A DNA stretch of 64,000 bases. It comes from Chitinophaga filiformis. GTDB taxonomy: Bacteria; Bacteroidota; Bacteroidia; Chitinophagales; Chitinophagaceae. The notes under the pieces were generated by a model that saw only the letters and a list, made by a program, of their open reading frames with translations, was not told the origin of the DNA and made no database searches. Shown here piece by piece: positions 1 to 7,594 of this stretch. The position numbers and the translations under genes are program-made. The stretch is taken from NCBI RefSeq assembly GCF_023100805.1, contig NZ_CP095855.1, positions 7,295,001 through 7,359,000 on the forward strand. Direction: 5' to 3'. Every line of letters starts with the position of its first letter. The stretch's first letter is position 1.

Positions 1-273
1 CACCAGTTGTGTTGTTACCTCCTGCAGATGTTCAGGGTTCTGATAGTAGCCCACCAGGTAAGCCAGACGTACGGCCATTACTCCTTTGAGCATATCCACC
101 AACATCACAAAAGAACCTGCCTTTGGGCCTAATACACGGAAAGTATTGGTAGCACCGGCATTGCCGCTGCCATATTCCCGGATATCCATTCCAAAAACAC
201 CTTTACTTACCCACACCGCAGTAGGTACGGATCCAATCAGATAAGCACAAAATAGTAACAATAATTCTGTCAT
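1..273 (-). CDS. plsY: Glycerol-3-phosphate acyltransferase PlsY (partial, C-terminus outside window)
   Basis: Reading from the ATG at 271-273 on the minus strand gives 91 codons open to the left edge. The start MTELLLLFCAYLIGSVPTA is a first membrane helix carrying the PlsY motif GSxPTA (Ser15, Pro17). It is followed by D30-I-R and GSGNAGATNTFR at residues 35-46, the second family motif. PlsY transfers the acyl group from acyl phosphate to glycerol 3-phosphate, the first step of phospholipid synthesis, in the inner membrane. Only the first part of the roughly 200-residue family length is here. The call rests on two family motifs in the right order and spacing. prmA lies upstream on the same strand, 130 nt away. 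Confidence 0.93.
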   Translation of the reverse strand, partial: MTELLLLFCAYLIGSVPTAVWVSKGVFGMDIREYGSGNAGATNTFRVLGPKAGSFVMLVDMLKGVMAVRLAYLVGYYQNPEHLQEVTTQLV

Positions 274-403
274 ACAACAAGTTAGGTTTTGCTAAGATAG
301 TAAATTCGTTCGTTAAAATTAAGAAAACATTAAGAATTTCGTTAACACGAAAATTGTATAGTTTTCAGATTAATATTAACTAATTTATCTAGACCAAGCA
401 CAA

Positions 404-1225
404 CTATCTTGCTAATAATTTCATAGCCAGCCAATTATCCTTCTCCAGCTGGGCCTCCAGCACCAGTGCGTTCCTCCTGGCTGCCTCCAGGATCGCAGTC
501 TCATCCTCTTTTAAAATCCCGCTCAGCAGTAAAATACCATCCCTTACGAGTATACGGCGCATGTCTCCCATAAACTCAAGTAAAATATTACGATTGATAT
601 TAGCCAGCACTACATTATAACTGCTCCGGATACTCTTCAGGCTGTCCGCCTGCCATACCTTTACCGGCAACGCATTATTATTGGCGATGTTCTCTTTCGT
701 ATTTTCTACCGACCAGGTGTCAATATCAATCGCATCCACTACAGCGGCCCCCATCTTATAAGCGAGAATAGCCAATATGCCCGTGCCGGTACCAAAGTCA
801 AACACATTCTTTCCCACAAAATCAATGCCTTCCATCAGCTTAATAACGGAATAAGTAGTAGCATGATGGCCGGTTCCAAACGACATCTTCGGAGTGATCA
901 GTATCTCATGCTGCGGCGCGGGAACGAAAGGGGGATGGAAAGAAGCCCTGATGCCGCAGAAATTATCCACAAGTACAGGTTGAAAATTACTCTCCCATAC
1001 TGCATTCCAGTTAGTCTGCTCAATACGTTCCTGCGTATACGTCATACCAAAACCAGCTGTCAGCTCATTCGTTTCTGCTGCATTGAAATCCTCTTCAGGA
1101 ATGTAAGCAACGAGAACATTACCGGGTTGTTCTTCAAACCCCTCAAAACCTTTCTCTGACAACACTGCTACCAGAATGTCTTTTGTATCATCGGTACAGG
1201 TCAGGGTAATTGCTATATGTGCCAT
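404..1225 (-). CDS. prmA: Ribosomal protein L11 methyltransferase
   Basis: This 273-residue protein has the PrmA layout: a divergent N-terminal substrate-recognition part (about 1-95) and a C-terminal SAM-dependent methyltransferase fold. Visible motifs are PKMSFGTGHHATT (about 112-124), the SAM-binding loop VFDFGTGTGILAI (about 140-152), an acidic residue ending strand 2 (AIDID) and the catalytic-region motif VLANINRNIL (about 206). PrmA trimethylates ribosomal protein L11 in the cytoplasm. Length is slightly short of the E. coli enzyme (about 293), as is usual in Bacteroidota. It lies upstream of plsY on the same strand. Confidence 0.95.
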   Translation of the reverse strand: MAHIAITLTCTDDTKDILVAVLSEKGFEGFEEQPGNVLVAYIPEEDFNAAETNELTAGFGMTYTQERIEQTNWNAVWESNFQPVLVDNFCGIRASFHPPFVPAPQHEILITPKMSFGTGHHATTYSVIKLMEGIDFVGKNVFDFGTGTGILAILAYKMGAAVVDAIDIDTWSVENTKENIANNNALPVKVWQADSLKSIRSSYNVVLANINRNILLEFMGDMRRILVRDGILLLSGILKEDETAILEAARRNALVLEAQLEKDNWLAMKLLAR

Positions 1226-1350
1226 AGCAACAAAGATATAGAAACTAAATGCATGATATATAACGCGTACGTGTCAGAACTGCGCCCAGACCTGTTATTG
1301 TAATGTTAATAACTAATGTGGCAACTGATAAATGCATAAAATTATTTTAT

Positions 1351-1358
1351 TATATTTG
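1351..1358 (+). promoter_or_regulatory. -7 element (TATATTTG) ahead of the secreted unknown
   Basis: TATATTTG matches the Bacteroidota sigma-A -7 consensus TAnnTTTG and lies 28 nt before the ATG at 1387. No clear TTG -33 element is seen at the usual 19-21 nt distance, so this is a -7 call only. Confidence 0.45.
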
Positions 1359-1386
1359 CAATATCTTTAATTGAAAACCATATTTA

Positions 1387-1974
1387 ATGAGAACCTTATT
1401 ATTAACAGTGACCATGCTGGTAACAGCCCTCGCCAGCCATGCCCAGGAGATCGTCAAATTGTACCCGGACGATACCATGAAAGATTCAATCGTCTATAAG
1501 AATGGCACCAGCATCCTGGTTATCAATCGTGTAGATCTGGTGAACTACATGAAGGGACTGGACACCGTATTACAAAAGACCTGCTACAGCGATAACAGGG
1601 CTTTCCATAATGTACAGTTCAGCCATCTGACTGCACAGGAAATCGAATCTCACTTCACCTCCGCACTTGCTTTTCTGGGCGATTCCACACACACCAACCT
1701 GGAATACAGCACAGACAAATTTGTTCAGTTCTGGACAGAAGGTGAGAACATTCTCCTTCCTTATATAGAAGATATGTTATCCAGCCTGCTGACAGACGGA
1801 AGGATCAAAGTGATCGACAAAAGCACGCAAAAGTCTGTACCACAGTACACAATTTTCTGGGAAGACATCGCCGGTCAGCCATTCAAGATCTATAAATTAC
1901 CTTCCGGTAAGATCATCTTCAGAGAAAGTAATCACTACATAGAGCAGTTCGCAGGAAGCGGCGCTGCCAGATAA
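1387..1974 (+). CDS. Secreted protein of unknown function
   Basis: This is a 195-residue protein with a clear signal peptide: MRTLLLTVTMLVTALASHAQ ends in the Ala-x-Ala-Gln type cleavage site common in Bacteroidota, so export to the periplasm is likely. The mature part has mixed alpha/beta composition with no Cys-rich, repeat or catalytic motif that I recognise. It stands alone between two minus-strand genes, preceded by a -7 box at 1351 and followed by a strong hairpin at 2015-2056. Function is not assigned. Confidence 0.8.
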   Translation: MRTLLLTVTMLVTALASHAQEIVKLYPDDTMKDSIVYKNGTSILVINRVDLVNYMKGLDTVLQKTCYSDNRAFHNVQFSHLTAQEIESHFTSALAFLGDSTHTNLEYSTDKFVQFWTEGENILLPYIEDMLSSLLTDGRIKVIDKSTQKSVPQYTIFWEDIAGQPFKIYKLPSGKIIFRESNHYIEQFAGSGAAR

Positions 1975-2014
1975 AAAATAAAGTAAATTCATCAACGGAT
2001 AGATAGTCGATAGT

Positions 2015-2056
2015 CAACAGAAAAGGCCAGTGCAGGTGCGCTGGCCTTTTCTGTTG
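2015..2056 (+). terminator. Intrinsic terminator, convergent site
   Basis: A 16-bp perfect stem (2015-2030 with 2041-2056) surrounds a 10-nt loop; the 3' arm contains a CTTTT run. It lies between the secreted unknown (+) and the NIPSNAP gene (-) and can serve the plus-strand transcript. Confidence 0.7.
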
Positions 2057-2148
2057 CTGCTATATGCTGTACTCATCGCTGCATATTCCGGATATGATCT
2101 CCGCTTTAGGTACGTTATAGCGATACCTGTTGCAGGTATATGTTTCAA

Positions 2149-2961
2149 TTATATCTCTGAATATTCCGCAGGTTGCAGGAATATGATCTCTGACCTGGAT
2201 ACATTATGGCTGTACTCCGGCTTTGCCAGCAGGGTTTTCCACTGTGCATCACTGCTGAATGCCTTCCAGTGCTCATCCCTGGAAGCACGATTATCAAAAG
2301 TAGTCATGTACATAAGATTCGGCATATGGCTGCCGCTCAATACTTCAGCATAGAACACTGCATTGAAACCAAGTCTTTTGAAGATACTGATCTCATCTCC
2401 CTTGTTGAACATATCTACTTTATTGCGGTACAGTTTATCCGTCGGACTTTCATAACTGCGCAATTCGTATATACGTTCACTTTTGGGTCCTTTTAAGCCT
2501 GGCAGTTCCATTTTAGTCATGCCCGGAAATGCTTCCAGGATAATGGTTTCCTGGCGTGTATACGTCGGCTTGTCCCATGCTGCGTCAATGAAATCTTTCG
2601 CTGCCTGTTGATAAGCACTGTTCTGCAACAATGTTCTCGGCAACTGTAACAACTGCTCAGGCGAATTGCCGGGAATAAAAACATACACTCTGCGATCTGC
2701 AGTAGTATCATTACCTACAGGCTTAAATACGCCAACATGCGCAGCACCGGCCTTGTGCAAAGCAGGAATGAGCGCATCTTTCAGGTAGTTGTCCATACGC
2801 GTTTCCTGTTCAGCATCTTTCAGATGATAGATCAGGATGCTGTAAAATTCTTTCTTCGAAGGAGCATGATGGGCGGCCTGTAACAAACATGGCAGGAGGA
2901 ACAGGATCATTCCCAGCGCCAGACCATGAAATCCGTTTAACGAAATGCTTTTTGTTTTCAA
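2149..2961 (-). CDS. NIPSNAP-family protein with signal peptide
   Basis: This is a 270-residue protein. Residues 1-30 form a hydrophobic signal segment ending LLQAAHHA. Two NIPSNAP-type ferredoxin-like repeats follow: about 38-145 (FYSILIYHLKDAEQETRMDNY...) and about 160-265 (RIYELRSYESPTDKLYRNKVDMF ... MTTFDNRASRDEHWKAF). The second carries the typical E-R-I-Y-E-L-R-x-Y start and the D-E-H-W-K-A-F end of the NIPSNAP domain. Family members are dimeric alpha/beta-barrel proteins whose substrate is generally unknown. An exported role is inferred from the signal peptide. It lies downstream of pnp on the same strand with its own spacing. Confidence 0.82.
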   Translation of the reverse strand: MKTKSISLNGFHGLALGMILFLLPCLLQAAHHAPSKKEFYSILIYHLKDAEQETRMDNYLKDALIPALHKAGAAHVGVFKPVGNDTTADRRVYVFIPGNSPEQLLQLPRTLLQNSAYQQAAKDFIDAAWDKPTYTRQETIILEAFPGMTKMELPGLKGPKSERIYELRSYESPTDKLYRNKVDMFNKGDEISIFKRLGFNAVFYAEVLSGSHMPNLMYMTTFDNRASRDEHWKAFSSDAQWKTLLAKPEYSHNVSRSEIIFLQPAEYSEI

Positions 2962-3076
2962 GATGTGGAAATTTTAGTCATGAAATATAGTGCGAATTAT
3001 CCGGCGGTAAAATACAATTTATAGGAGCGGTCAGAGAGTATGACAGCTTTCTCATAAATAAGATAGCGCTAAATAA

Positions 3077-3107
3077 AACAGCCGCCCTGTGGTACAGGAC
3101 GGCTGTT
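3077..3107 (-). terminator. Intrinsic terminator of pnp
   Basis: An interrupted stem (AACAGCCG/CGGCTGTT plus CCTGT/ACAGG, one A-C mismatch) with a 3-nt loop is followed on the minus strand by TTTATTT. It lies 31 nt after the pnp stop. Confidence 0.75.
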
Positions 3108-3137
3108 AAGTATGTTGATCTGGACGATCTGTCTGAA

Positions 3138-5522
3138 TTATGATTCCTCATCAAACATAGGCTCCTGCGGTTGATCCGGCGGAGGTGTAGGACGGCCACG
3201 CTCGCCTCTGTCACCACCATCACGTGGACCACGACGGTCTCCGCGATCACCACCACGGTCATTACGATCTCCGCGAAAATCGCCACGTCCGCCACGGTCT
3301 CCTCTGTCGCCACGGCCACCTCTGTCACCGCGATCTCCACGGTCTCCCCTGTCACCACGATCCCCTCTGTCGCCACGCTCGCCACCTTCAGGTCTTTCAA
3401 CATAACCTTCTGGTTTTGGCATCAGTACACGACGGCTCAGTTTGAACTTACCGGTCTTAGGATCTGTACCTACCAGTTTCACTTTCACCTTTTCACCTTC
3501 AGACAGTACACCGTCCATTGTTTCCAGGCGTTTCCATGAAACTTCGGAGATATGCAACAGTCCCTGTTTACCAGGCAGGAATTCTACGAATGCACCGTAA
3601 GGCATTACTGATTTTACGGTTGACTCATATACTTCGCCGATCTCAGGAACAGCAACGATACCTTTTATCCATTCGAGAGCCTTCATCAGGCCTTCTTTCT
3701 GTGCAGAGAAGATACTTACTTCACCGGTTTCACCAACTTCTTCGATGTTGATGTTTGTACCGGTTTCGCGTTGGATCTCCTGTATCACTTTACCACCTGG
3801 TCCGATCACAGCACCGATGAATTCGCGATCAATGATCAGTTTCTCCATACGTGGTGCATGTGGTTTCGGTTCAGGACGTGGCGCTTCCATACATGCATAC
3901 ATTGCATCAATGATATGCAAACGGCCTTTACGAGCCTGTTCCAGCGCTTTACGCATTACGTCCATGCTTAGGCCATCTACCTTGATATCCATCTGGATAC
4001 CGCAGATACCATCGCGTGTACCGGTTACTTTAAAGTCCATATCACCCAGGTGATCTTCATCTCCGAGGATGTCTGTGAGCACCGCCCATTTTCCATCGGA
4101 AGCACGGGAGATCAATCCCATTGCCACACCGGAAACATGCTTCGGAATAGGCACACCTGCATCCATCAGCGCCAGTGAACCGGCACATACGGTAGCCATA
4201 GAAGAGGAACCGTTGGATTCGAGGATATCGGATACTACACGTACGGTATAAGCGTATTCGCTGCCCGGCATCATCTGCTTCAGGGAGCGCATCGCCAGGT
4301 TACCATGACCTACTTCACGACGGCCGGGGCCACGCATAGGTTTCACCTCACCTGTAGAGAATGGAGGGAAGTTATAGTGCAGTATGAACTTTGAATATTT
4401 TGAAGTCGCAGCGCTTTCGATCAGCAGTTCATCATCTGGCGTACCCAGGGTCACGGTAGTGAGTGACTGGGTTTCGCCACGGGTGAACAGGGCGGAACCG
4501 TGCGGTGAAGGCAGTACATCCACTTCCATGTTCAGCGGACGTACCTGGTCCAGGCTACGGCCATCCAGGCGAACGGATTCATCCAGGATCATGTTACGGA
4601 TCACTTCCTTTTCCAGATCATGGAAGTATTTGCCTACCAGTGGAGCATCCTCTTCGGAAAGCTCACCCAGTGATTCAACCAGTTCTTCACTAATCTTGTC
4701 GAAGGCATCACCACGGTCGTGTTTAGCGGAAGCAGATTTCGCTACAGCGAGGATGCGGTCTTTAGCAAAAGCAGTTACCTTCGCTTTCAGTTCCTCATTT
4801 GCATAAGGCAGGTCAAATGCACGTTTGCCGGTTACACCAGCTTTGTCGCGCAGTTCTTCCTGTGCCTTTACCTGTACCTTGATAGCATTGTGGGCGAATT
4901 CGATTGCCTTGATGATATCTTCCTCGCTGCACTCCTTGCTCTCTCCTTCCACCATCATGATGTTCTTGTCAGTAGCACCGATGATGAAGTCCATGTCAGC
5001 TTTCTCCAGCGGAGTGCGGTTTGGATTTATAACTAATTGTCCTTCAATTCGGGACACTCTTACTTCTGAAATAATTTCCTGGATGGGCACGTCAGAAACG
5101 GCCAATGCTGCAGAAGCAGCGAGACAAGCCAGTGCATCCGGCATCACTTCCGGATCGGAAGAGATGAGGCTCACCAGTACCTGTACTTCGCAGTAGTAAT
5201 CATCCGGGAAAAGGGGGCGCAACGCGCGGTCGATCAAACGTGAAATTAAAACTTCATAGTCAGACAGCTTTCCTTCGCGCTTGAAGAAGGAACCTGGTAT
5301 ACGTCCTGCAGAAGCAAATTTTTCCTGATAATCAACAGTAAGGGGGAAGAATGATTGTCCGGGTTTTGGAGTTTTAGCTGCAACGACGGTAGCCAACAGG
5401 ATACAATTGCCCAGACGAACCGTCACAGCACCATCGGCCTGGCGGGCTAACTTGCCAGTTTCAATGGTCACGATCCGGCCATCTCCTATATCGAAATTAA
5501 CTGAGATAGGTGTCAGATTCAT
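3138..5522 (-). CDS. pnp: Polyribonucleotide nucleotidyltransferase (PNPase) with Arg/Gly/Asp-rich tail
   Basis: This 794-residue protein carries the full PNPase order: first RNase PH domain (about 1-230), alpha-helical linker, second RNase PH domain (about 320-540, with the GHGNLAMRSL catalytic region), KH domain (about 562-600, IGPGGKVIQEI) and S1 domain (about 637-705, VKSVMPYGAFVEFLPGKQGLLHISEVSW, split by a few residues). It degrades RNA 3' to 5' with phosphate. After S1 an 80-residue tail made of GDR/GGR/RGD units (about 712-794) ends in the acidic MFDEES. rpsO is upstream, separated by an intrinsic terminator, the usual rpsO-pnp order. Confidence 0.97.
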   Translation of the reverse strand: MNLTPISVNFDIGDGRIVTIETGKLARQADGAVTVRLGNCILLATVVAAKTPKPGQSFFPLTVDYQEKFASAGRIPGSFFKREGKLSDYEVLISRLIDRALRPLFPDDYYCEVQVLVSLISSDPEVMPDALACLAASAALAVSDVPIQEIISEVRVSRIEGQLVINPNRTPLEKADMDFIIGATDKNIMMVEGESKECSEEDIIKAIEFAHNAIKVQVKAQEELRDKAGVTGKRAFDLPYANEELKAKVTAFAKDRILAVAKSASAKHDRGDAFDKISEELVESLGELSEEDAPLVGKYFHDLEKEVIRNMILDESVRLDGRSLDQVRPLNMEVDVLPSPHGSALFTRGETQSLTTVTLGTPDDELLIESAATSKYSKFILHYNFPPFSTGEVKPMRGPGRREVGHGNLAMRSLKQMMPGSEYAYTVRVVSDILESNGSSSMATVCAGSLALMDAGVPIPKHVSGVAMGLISRASDGKWAVLTDILGDEDHLGDMDFKVTGTRDGICGIQMDIKVDGLSMDVMRKALEQARKGRLHIIDAMYACMEAPRPEPKPHAPRMEKLIIDREFIGAVIGPGGKVIQEIQRETGTNINIEEVGETGEVSIFSAQKEGLMKALEWIKGIVAVPEIGEVYESTVKSVMPYGAFVEFLPGKQGLLHISEVSWKRLETMDGVLSEGEKVKVKLVGTDPKTGKFKLSRRVLMPKPEGYVERPEGGERGDRGDRGDRGDRGDRGDRGGRGDRGDRGGRGDFRGDRNDRGGDRGDRRGPRDGGDRGERGRPTPPPDQPQEPMFDEES

Positions 5523-5560
5523 AAAAATGAGAAGATTAAAATGGTATACCTAAAAAAAAA

Positions 5561-5589
5561 CTATTCCCAACCTTATAAGTTGGGAATAG
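5561..5589 (-). terminator. Intrinsic terminator between rpsO and pnp
   Basis: An 11-bp perfect stem (CTATTCCCAAC and its complement) with a 7-nt loop is followed on the minus strand by nine T. It sits 20 nt after the rpsO stop and 39 nt before the pnp start, so it can end rpsO transcripts or act as a read-through valve for pnp. Confidence 0.88.
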
Positions 5590-5608
5590 CGCTATAAAAA
5601 AGTTCTTA

Positions 5609-5881
5609 TTATTTTCTGAGACCTAATTTCTCAAGCAGAGCGCGGTAGCCTGTGAGGTTAGTTTTAGAAAGGTAGGAAAGCAGACGCTTTCTCTGGCCTA
5701 CCATCTTCATCAAACCACGGTGTGTAGAAAAGTCCTTTTTGTTTTCTTTCAGGTGACTGGAAATGCTGTTGATACGCTCAGTCAGCAGGGCTATTTGCGC
5801 TTCTACAGAGCCGGTATTTTTTTCGCTTCCACCAAATTCTTTAAAAATATTGGCTTTCTTTTCAACAGTTAAGTAAGACAT
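5609..5881 (-). CDS. rpsO: 30S ribosomal protein S15
   Basis: This 90-residue protein has the normal length for S15. The central region TGSVEAQIALLTERINSISSHL and HRGLMKMVGQRKRLLSYL (split by KENKKDFSTH) is the conserved rRNA- and S6/S18-binding core. S15 binds the central domain of 16S rRNA early in 30S assembly. A good promoter lies upstream (5937-5967), a terminator downstream, then pnp. Confidence 0.98.
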   Translation of the reverse strand: MSYLTVEKKANIFKEFGGSEKNTGSVEAQIALLTERINSISSHLKENKKDFSTHRGLMKMVGQRKRLLSYLSKTNLTGYRALLEKLGLRK

Positions 5882-5936
5882 CTTGTAATTAAATAAAAAA
5901 ATGATAAAGGTTTATTTAGTCGCTATTTTTCCGGGG

Positions 5937-5967
5937 CAAAGGTAAATCAAATATTGTGAATTAACAA
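5937..5967 (-). promoter_or_regulatory. Promoter of rpsO
   Basis: On the minus strand TTG (complement of 5965-5967), a 20-nt spacer and TACCTTTG (complement of 5937-5944) fit the Bacteroidota -33/-7 pattern. The -7 box ends about 56 nt before the rpsO ATG. Confidence 0.65.
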
Positions 5968-5980
5968 TTTCACATAAATT

Positions 5981-6673
5981 TTACACGAAAGTCACGCTGG
6001 CGTGATCTGTTACCTTGCCATTTTCCGTCCTGAGTACCCTGGACGGGAATTTCTGAAGTAATATATAATCGTGGGTAGCCATTACAACTGCTGCCCCCTC
6101 TTCCCTGCTGATCCTGAACAGCAACTGCATAATACCGTCAGAGGTTTCAGGGTCCAGGTTACCGGTAGGTTCGTCTGCGAGGATCAGTTTCGGCGAGTTC
6201 AGCATCGCCCGGGCGATGTCCACACGCTGCTGCTCACCACCACTCAGCTCATAAGGCATCTTGAACCCCTTGGTATTCAGTCCCACTTTGTCCAAAACAT
6301 CTTTGATCTTCTCATCCATCTTCTTATTGTCTGTCCAGCCGGTCGCCTTCAGGGCAAATTTCAGGTTATCATACACGGTCCTGTCCGTCAGCAACTGGAA
6401 GTCCTGGAATACCACCCCCAGGTTACGGCGCAGATAAGGTACTTTCTTCCAGTCCATCTTCTTCAGATCAAATCCCACCACCTGACCGGCGCCTTCCTTC
6501 AAAGCCAGATCCCCGTAAAGGGTCTTTAGCAGGCTGGATTTACCAGTCCCGGTCCTGCCAATCAGGTATACAAATTCTCCTTTATTCACCGTAATGTTCA
6601 CGTCAGCAAGGATCAGGGAAGTCCCCTGGTAGATATTCACATTGGATAATTGTATAATCGGTTGTTCTGTCAT
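5981..6673 (-). CDS. ftsE: FtsE-like ABC transporter ATP-binding protein
   Basis: This 230-residue ATPase has Walker A GRTGTGKSSLL (about 38-48), a Q-loop (VVFQDFQLL), signature LSGGEQQRVDIARA (about 142-155), Walker B LILADEPTGNLD and the H-loop MATHDY. Length and the sequence around the signature match FtsE, which with the membrane partner FtsX controls peptidoglycan hydrolases at the division site. ftsX is not next to it here, so it may be encoded elsewhere, and a LolD-like lipoprotein exporter ATPase is the main alternative. A -7 box (TATTTTTG, complement of 6700-6707) lies upstream. Confidence 0.85.
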   Translation of the reverse strand: MTEQPIIQLSNVNIYQGTSLILADVNITVNKGEFVYLIGRTGTGKSSLLKTLYGDLALKEGAGQVVGFDLKKMDWKKVPYLRRNLGVVFQDFQLLTDRTVYDNLKFALKATGWTDNKKMDEKIKDVLDKVGLNTKGFKMPYELSGGEQQRVDIARAMLNSPKLILADEPTGNLDPETSDGIMQLLFRISREEGAAVVMATHDYILLQKFPSRVLRTENGKVTDHASVTFV

Positions 6674-6835
6674 TTCTGCCGTATGGGTTTAATAATAACA
6701 AAAATAGCTATTTATCATCATAACCATTCGCCCTCGCCCGATCCATACCGGAATTTCTTTCAGACAAGGGTGGAGATAGTATAGCGATAGCCTGCGATGC
6801 TATACCTAAAGGCGCTATAGTCCTACATTACGCCT

Positions 6836-6865
6836 ACTGTTCTATAGCGTTCGCTATAGAACAGT
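6836..6865. repeat. Perfect 30-nt inverted repeat
   Basis: The arm ACTGTTCTATAGCG (6836-6849) is repeated in perfect inverted form at 6852-6865 around a TT centre. There is no T-run after it on either strand, so it is not an obvious terminator; a protein-binding site or small mobile remnant is possible. Confidence 0.8.
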
Positions 6866-7155
6866 GCCTATAATGCTATAGTATAGAGCCTGTAGGTAGG
6901 AGCCTCTACCGGATTCCGAGGCCATATCAAGACTTTCCATGCGCTCATATCGGGGAAGAAATAAGATTTGGGAACGCATCTTCAAGGCGACTTTCGGCTA
7001 TACGCCACTGTTTTCAGGTTATAGCGATCACCAGAATGGAAACGCCCGGTAAAGCCGGCCGTTCATAGACGAAGAAGGAACGAATAAGCGTCGGATAAGC
7101 GACGAAGACGCGACGGCGAAAGTTAAAAATGGCGTCCTAATAACAACTAAAAAAA

Positions 7156-7180
7156 TAGTTTGTAAACTAACTAATTAGTT
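7156..7180 (+). promoter_or_regulatory. Two overlapping palindromes, candidate BlaI operator
   Basis: TAGTTT-GT-AAACTA (7156-7169) overlaps the 12-nt perfect palindrome AACTAATTAGTT (7169-7180). They lie 34-58 nt before the blaI start. BlaI/MecI repressors bind short dyads upstream of their own operon, so an autoregulatory operator is the simplest reading; this is inference from position and symmetry. Confidence 0.55.
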
Positions 7181-7213
7181 TTAACTTAGTCACAGCAAGT
7201 TAAATTTCACATT

Positions 7214-7594
7214 ATGTCAGCAGTAAAAACATTGACCAAAGCGGAAGAGCAGGTAATGCAGGCCTTGTGGAAAACAGGCCCCGCATTCGTTAAAGACCTG
7301 ATAGACGTCCTTCCCGAACCCAAGCCACACTACAATACAGTGTCGACCCTCATAAAGATCCTGCAGGACAAAGGCTTTGTGGACTACAAGGCTTACGGTA
7401 AATCCTACCAGTACTTTGCCCTGATCAGCAAGGAGGAATACAGCCGGAATACCATGCAAAACTTCGTAAAAGGGTACTTCTCCGGCTCTTTCAAAGACAT
7501 GGTTTCTTTCTTCGTCAAAGAAAAAGAGATCAGCGTCAACGAACTGGAACAACTACTGGAACAAATTAAGGACTCCAAAAAAGAACAGCCATGA
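7214..7594 (+). CDS. blaI: BlaI/MecI/CopY-family transcriptional repressor
   Basis: This 126-residue protein has the family winged helix: LTKAEEQVMQALWKTGPAFVKDLI (split around residues 7-30), HYNTVSTLIKILQDKGFVDY (about 40-59) and the wing GKSYQYFALISKEEY. A C-terminal helical dimerisation part ends in a Lys/Glu-rich tail. The family represses its own operon until its partner protease triggers cleavage. The stop codon overlaps the start of the M56 gene (ATGA), so the two are co-translated. Two palindromes upstream are candidate operators. No beta-lactamase lies nearby, so the target is unknown and need not be antibiotic resistance. Confidence 0.93.
   Translation: MSAVKTLTKAEEQVMQALWKTGPAFVKDLIDVLPEPKPHYNTVSTLIKILQDKGFVDYKAYGKSYQYFALISKEEYSRNTMQNFVKGYFSGSFKDMVSFFVKEKEISVNELEQLLEQIKDSKKEQP

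Larger units (their letters stand above)
6674..7213. other. Intergenic region with TATAGC-type inverted repeats, no gene seen
   Basis: About 540 nt hold no convincing reading frame. The left half (6778-6900) is full of short TATAGC/GCTATA motifs, including a 30-nt perfect palindrome with a 2-nt centre at 6836-6865 and TATAGC/GCTATA flanking 6780-6804. The right half (about 6950-7135) is featureless GC-richer sequence that may be a decayed gene; its last 75 nt are the blaI control region. Confidence 0.6.

Noticed and set aside
2978..3403. A 141-codon frame on the minus strand overlapping the pnp 3' end
   Set aside because: It reads the GDR repeat of pnp in another frame and gives a Val/Thr/Ala low-complexity peptide; pnp is intact and in frame through the region.
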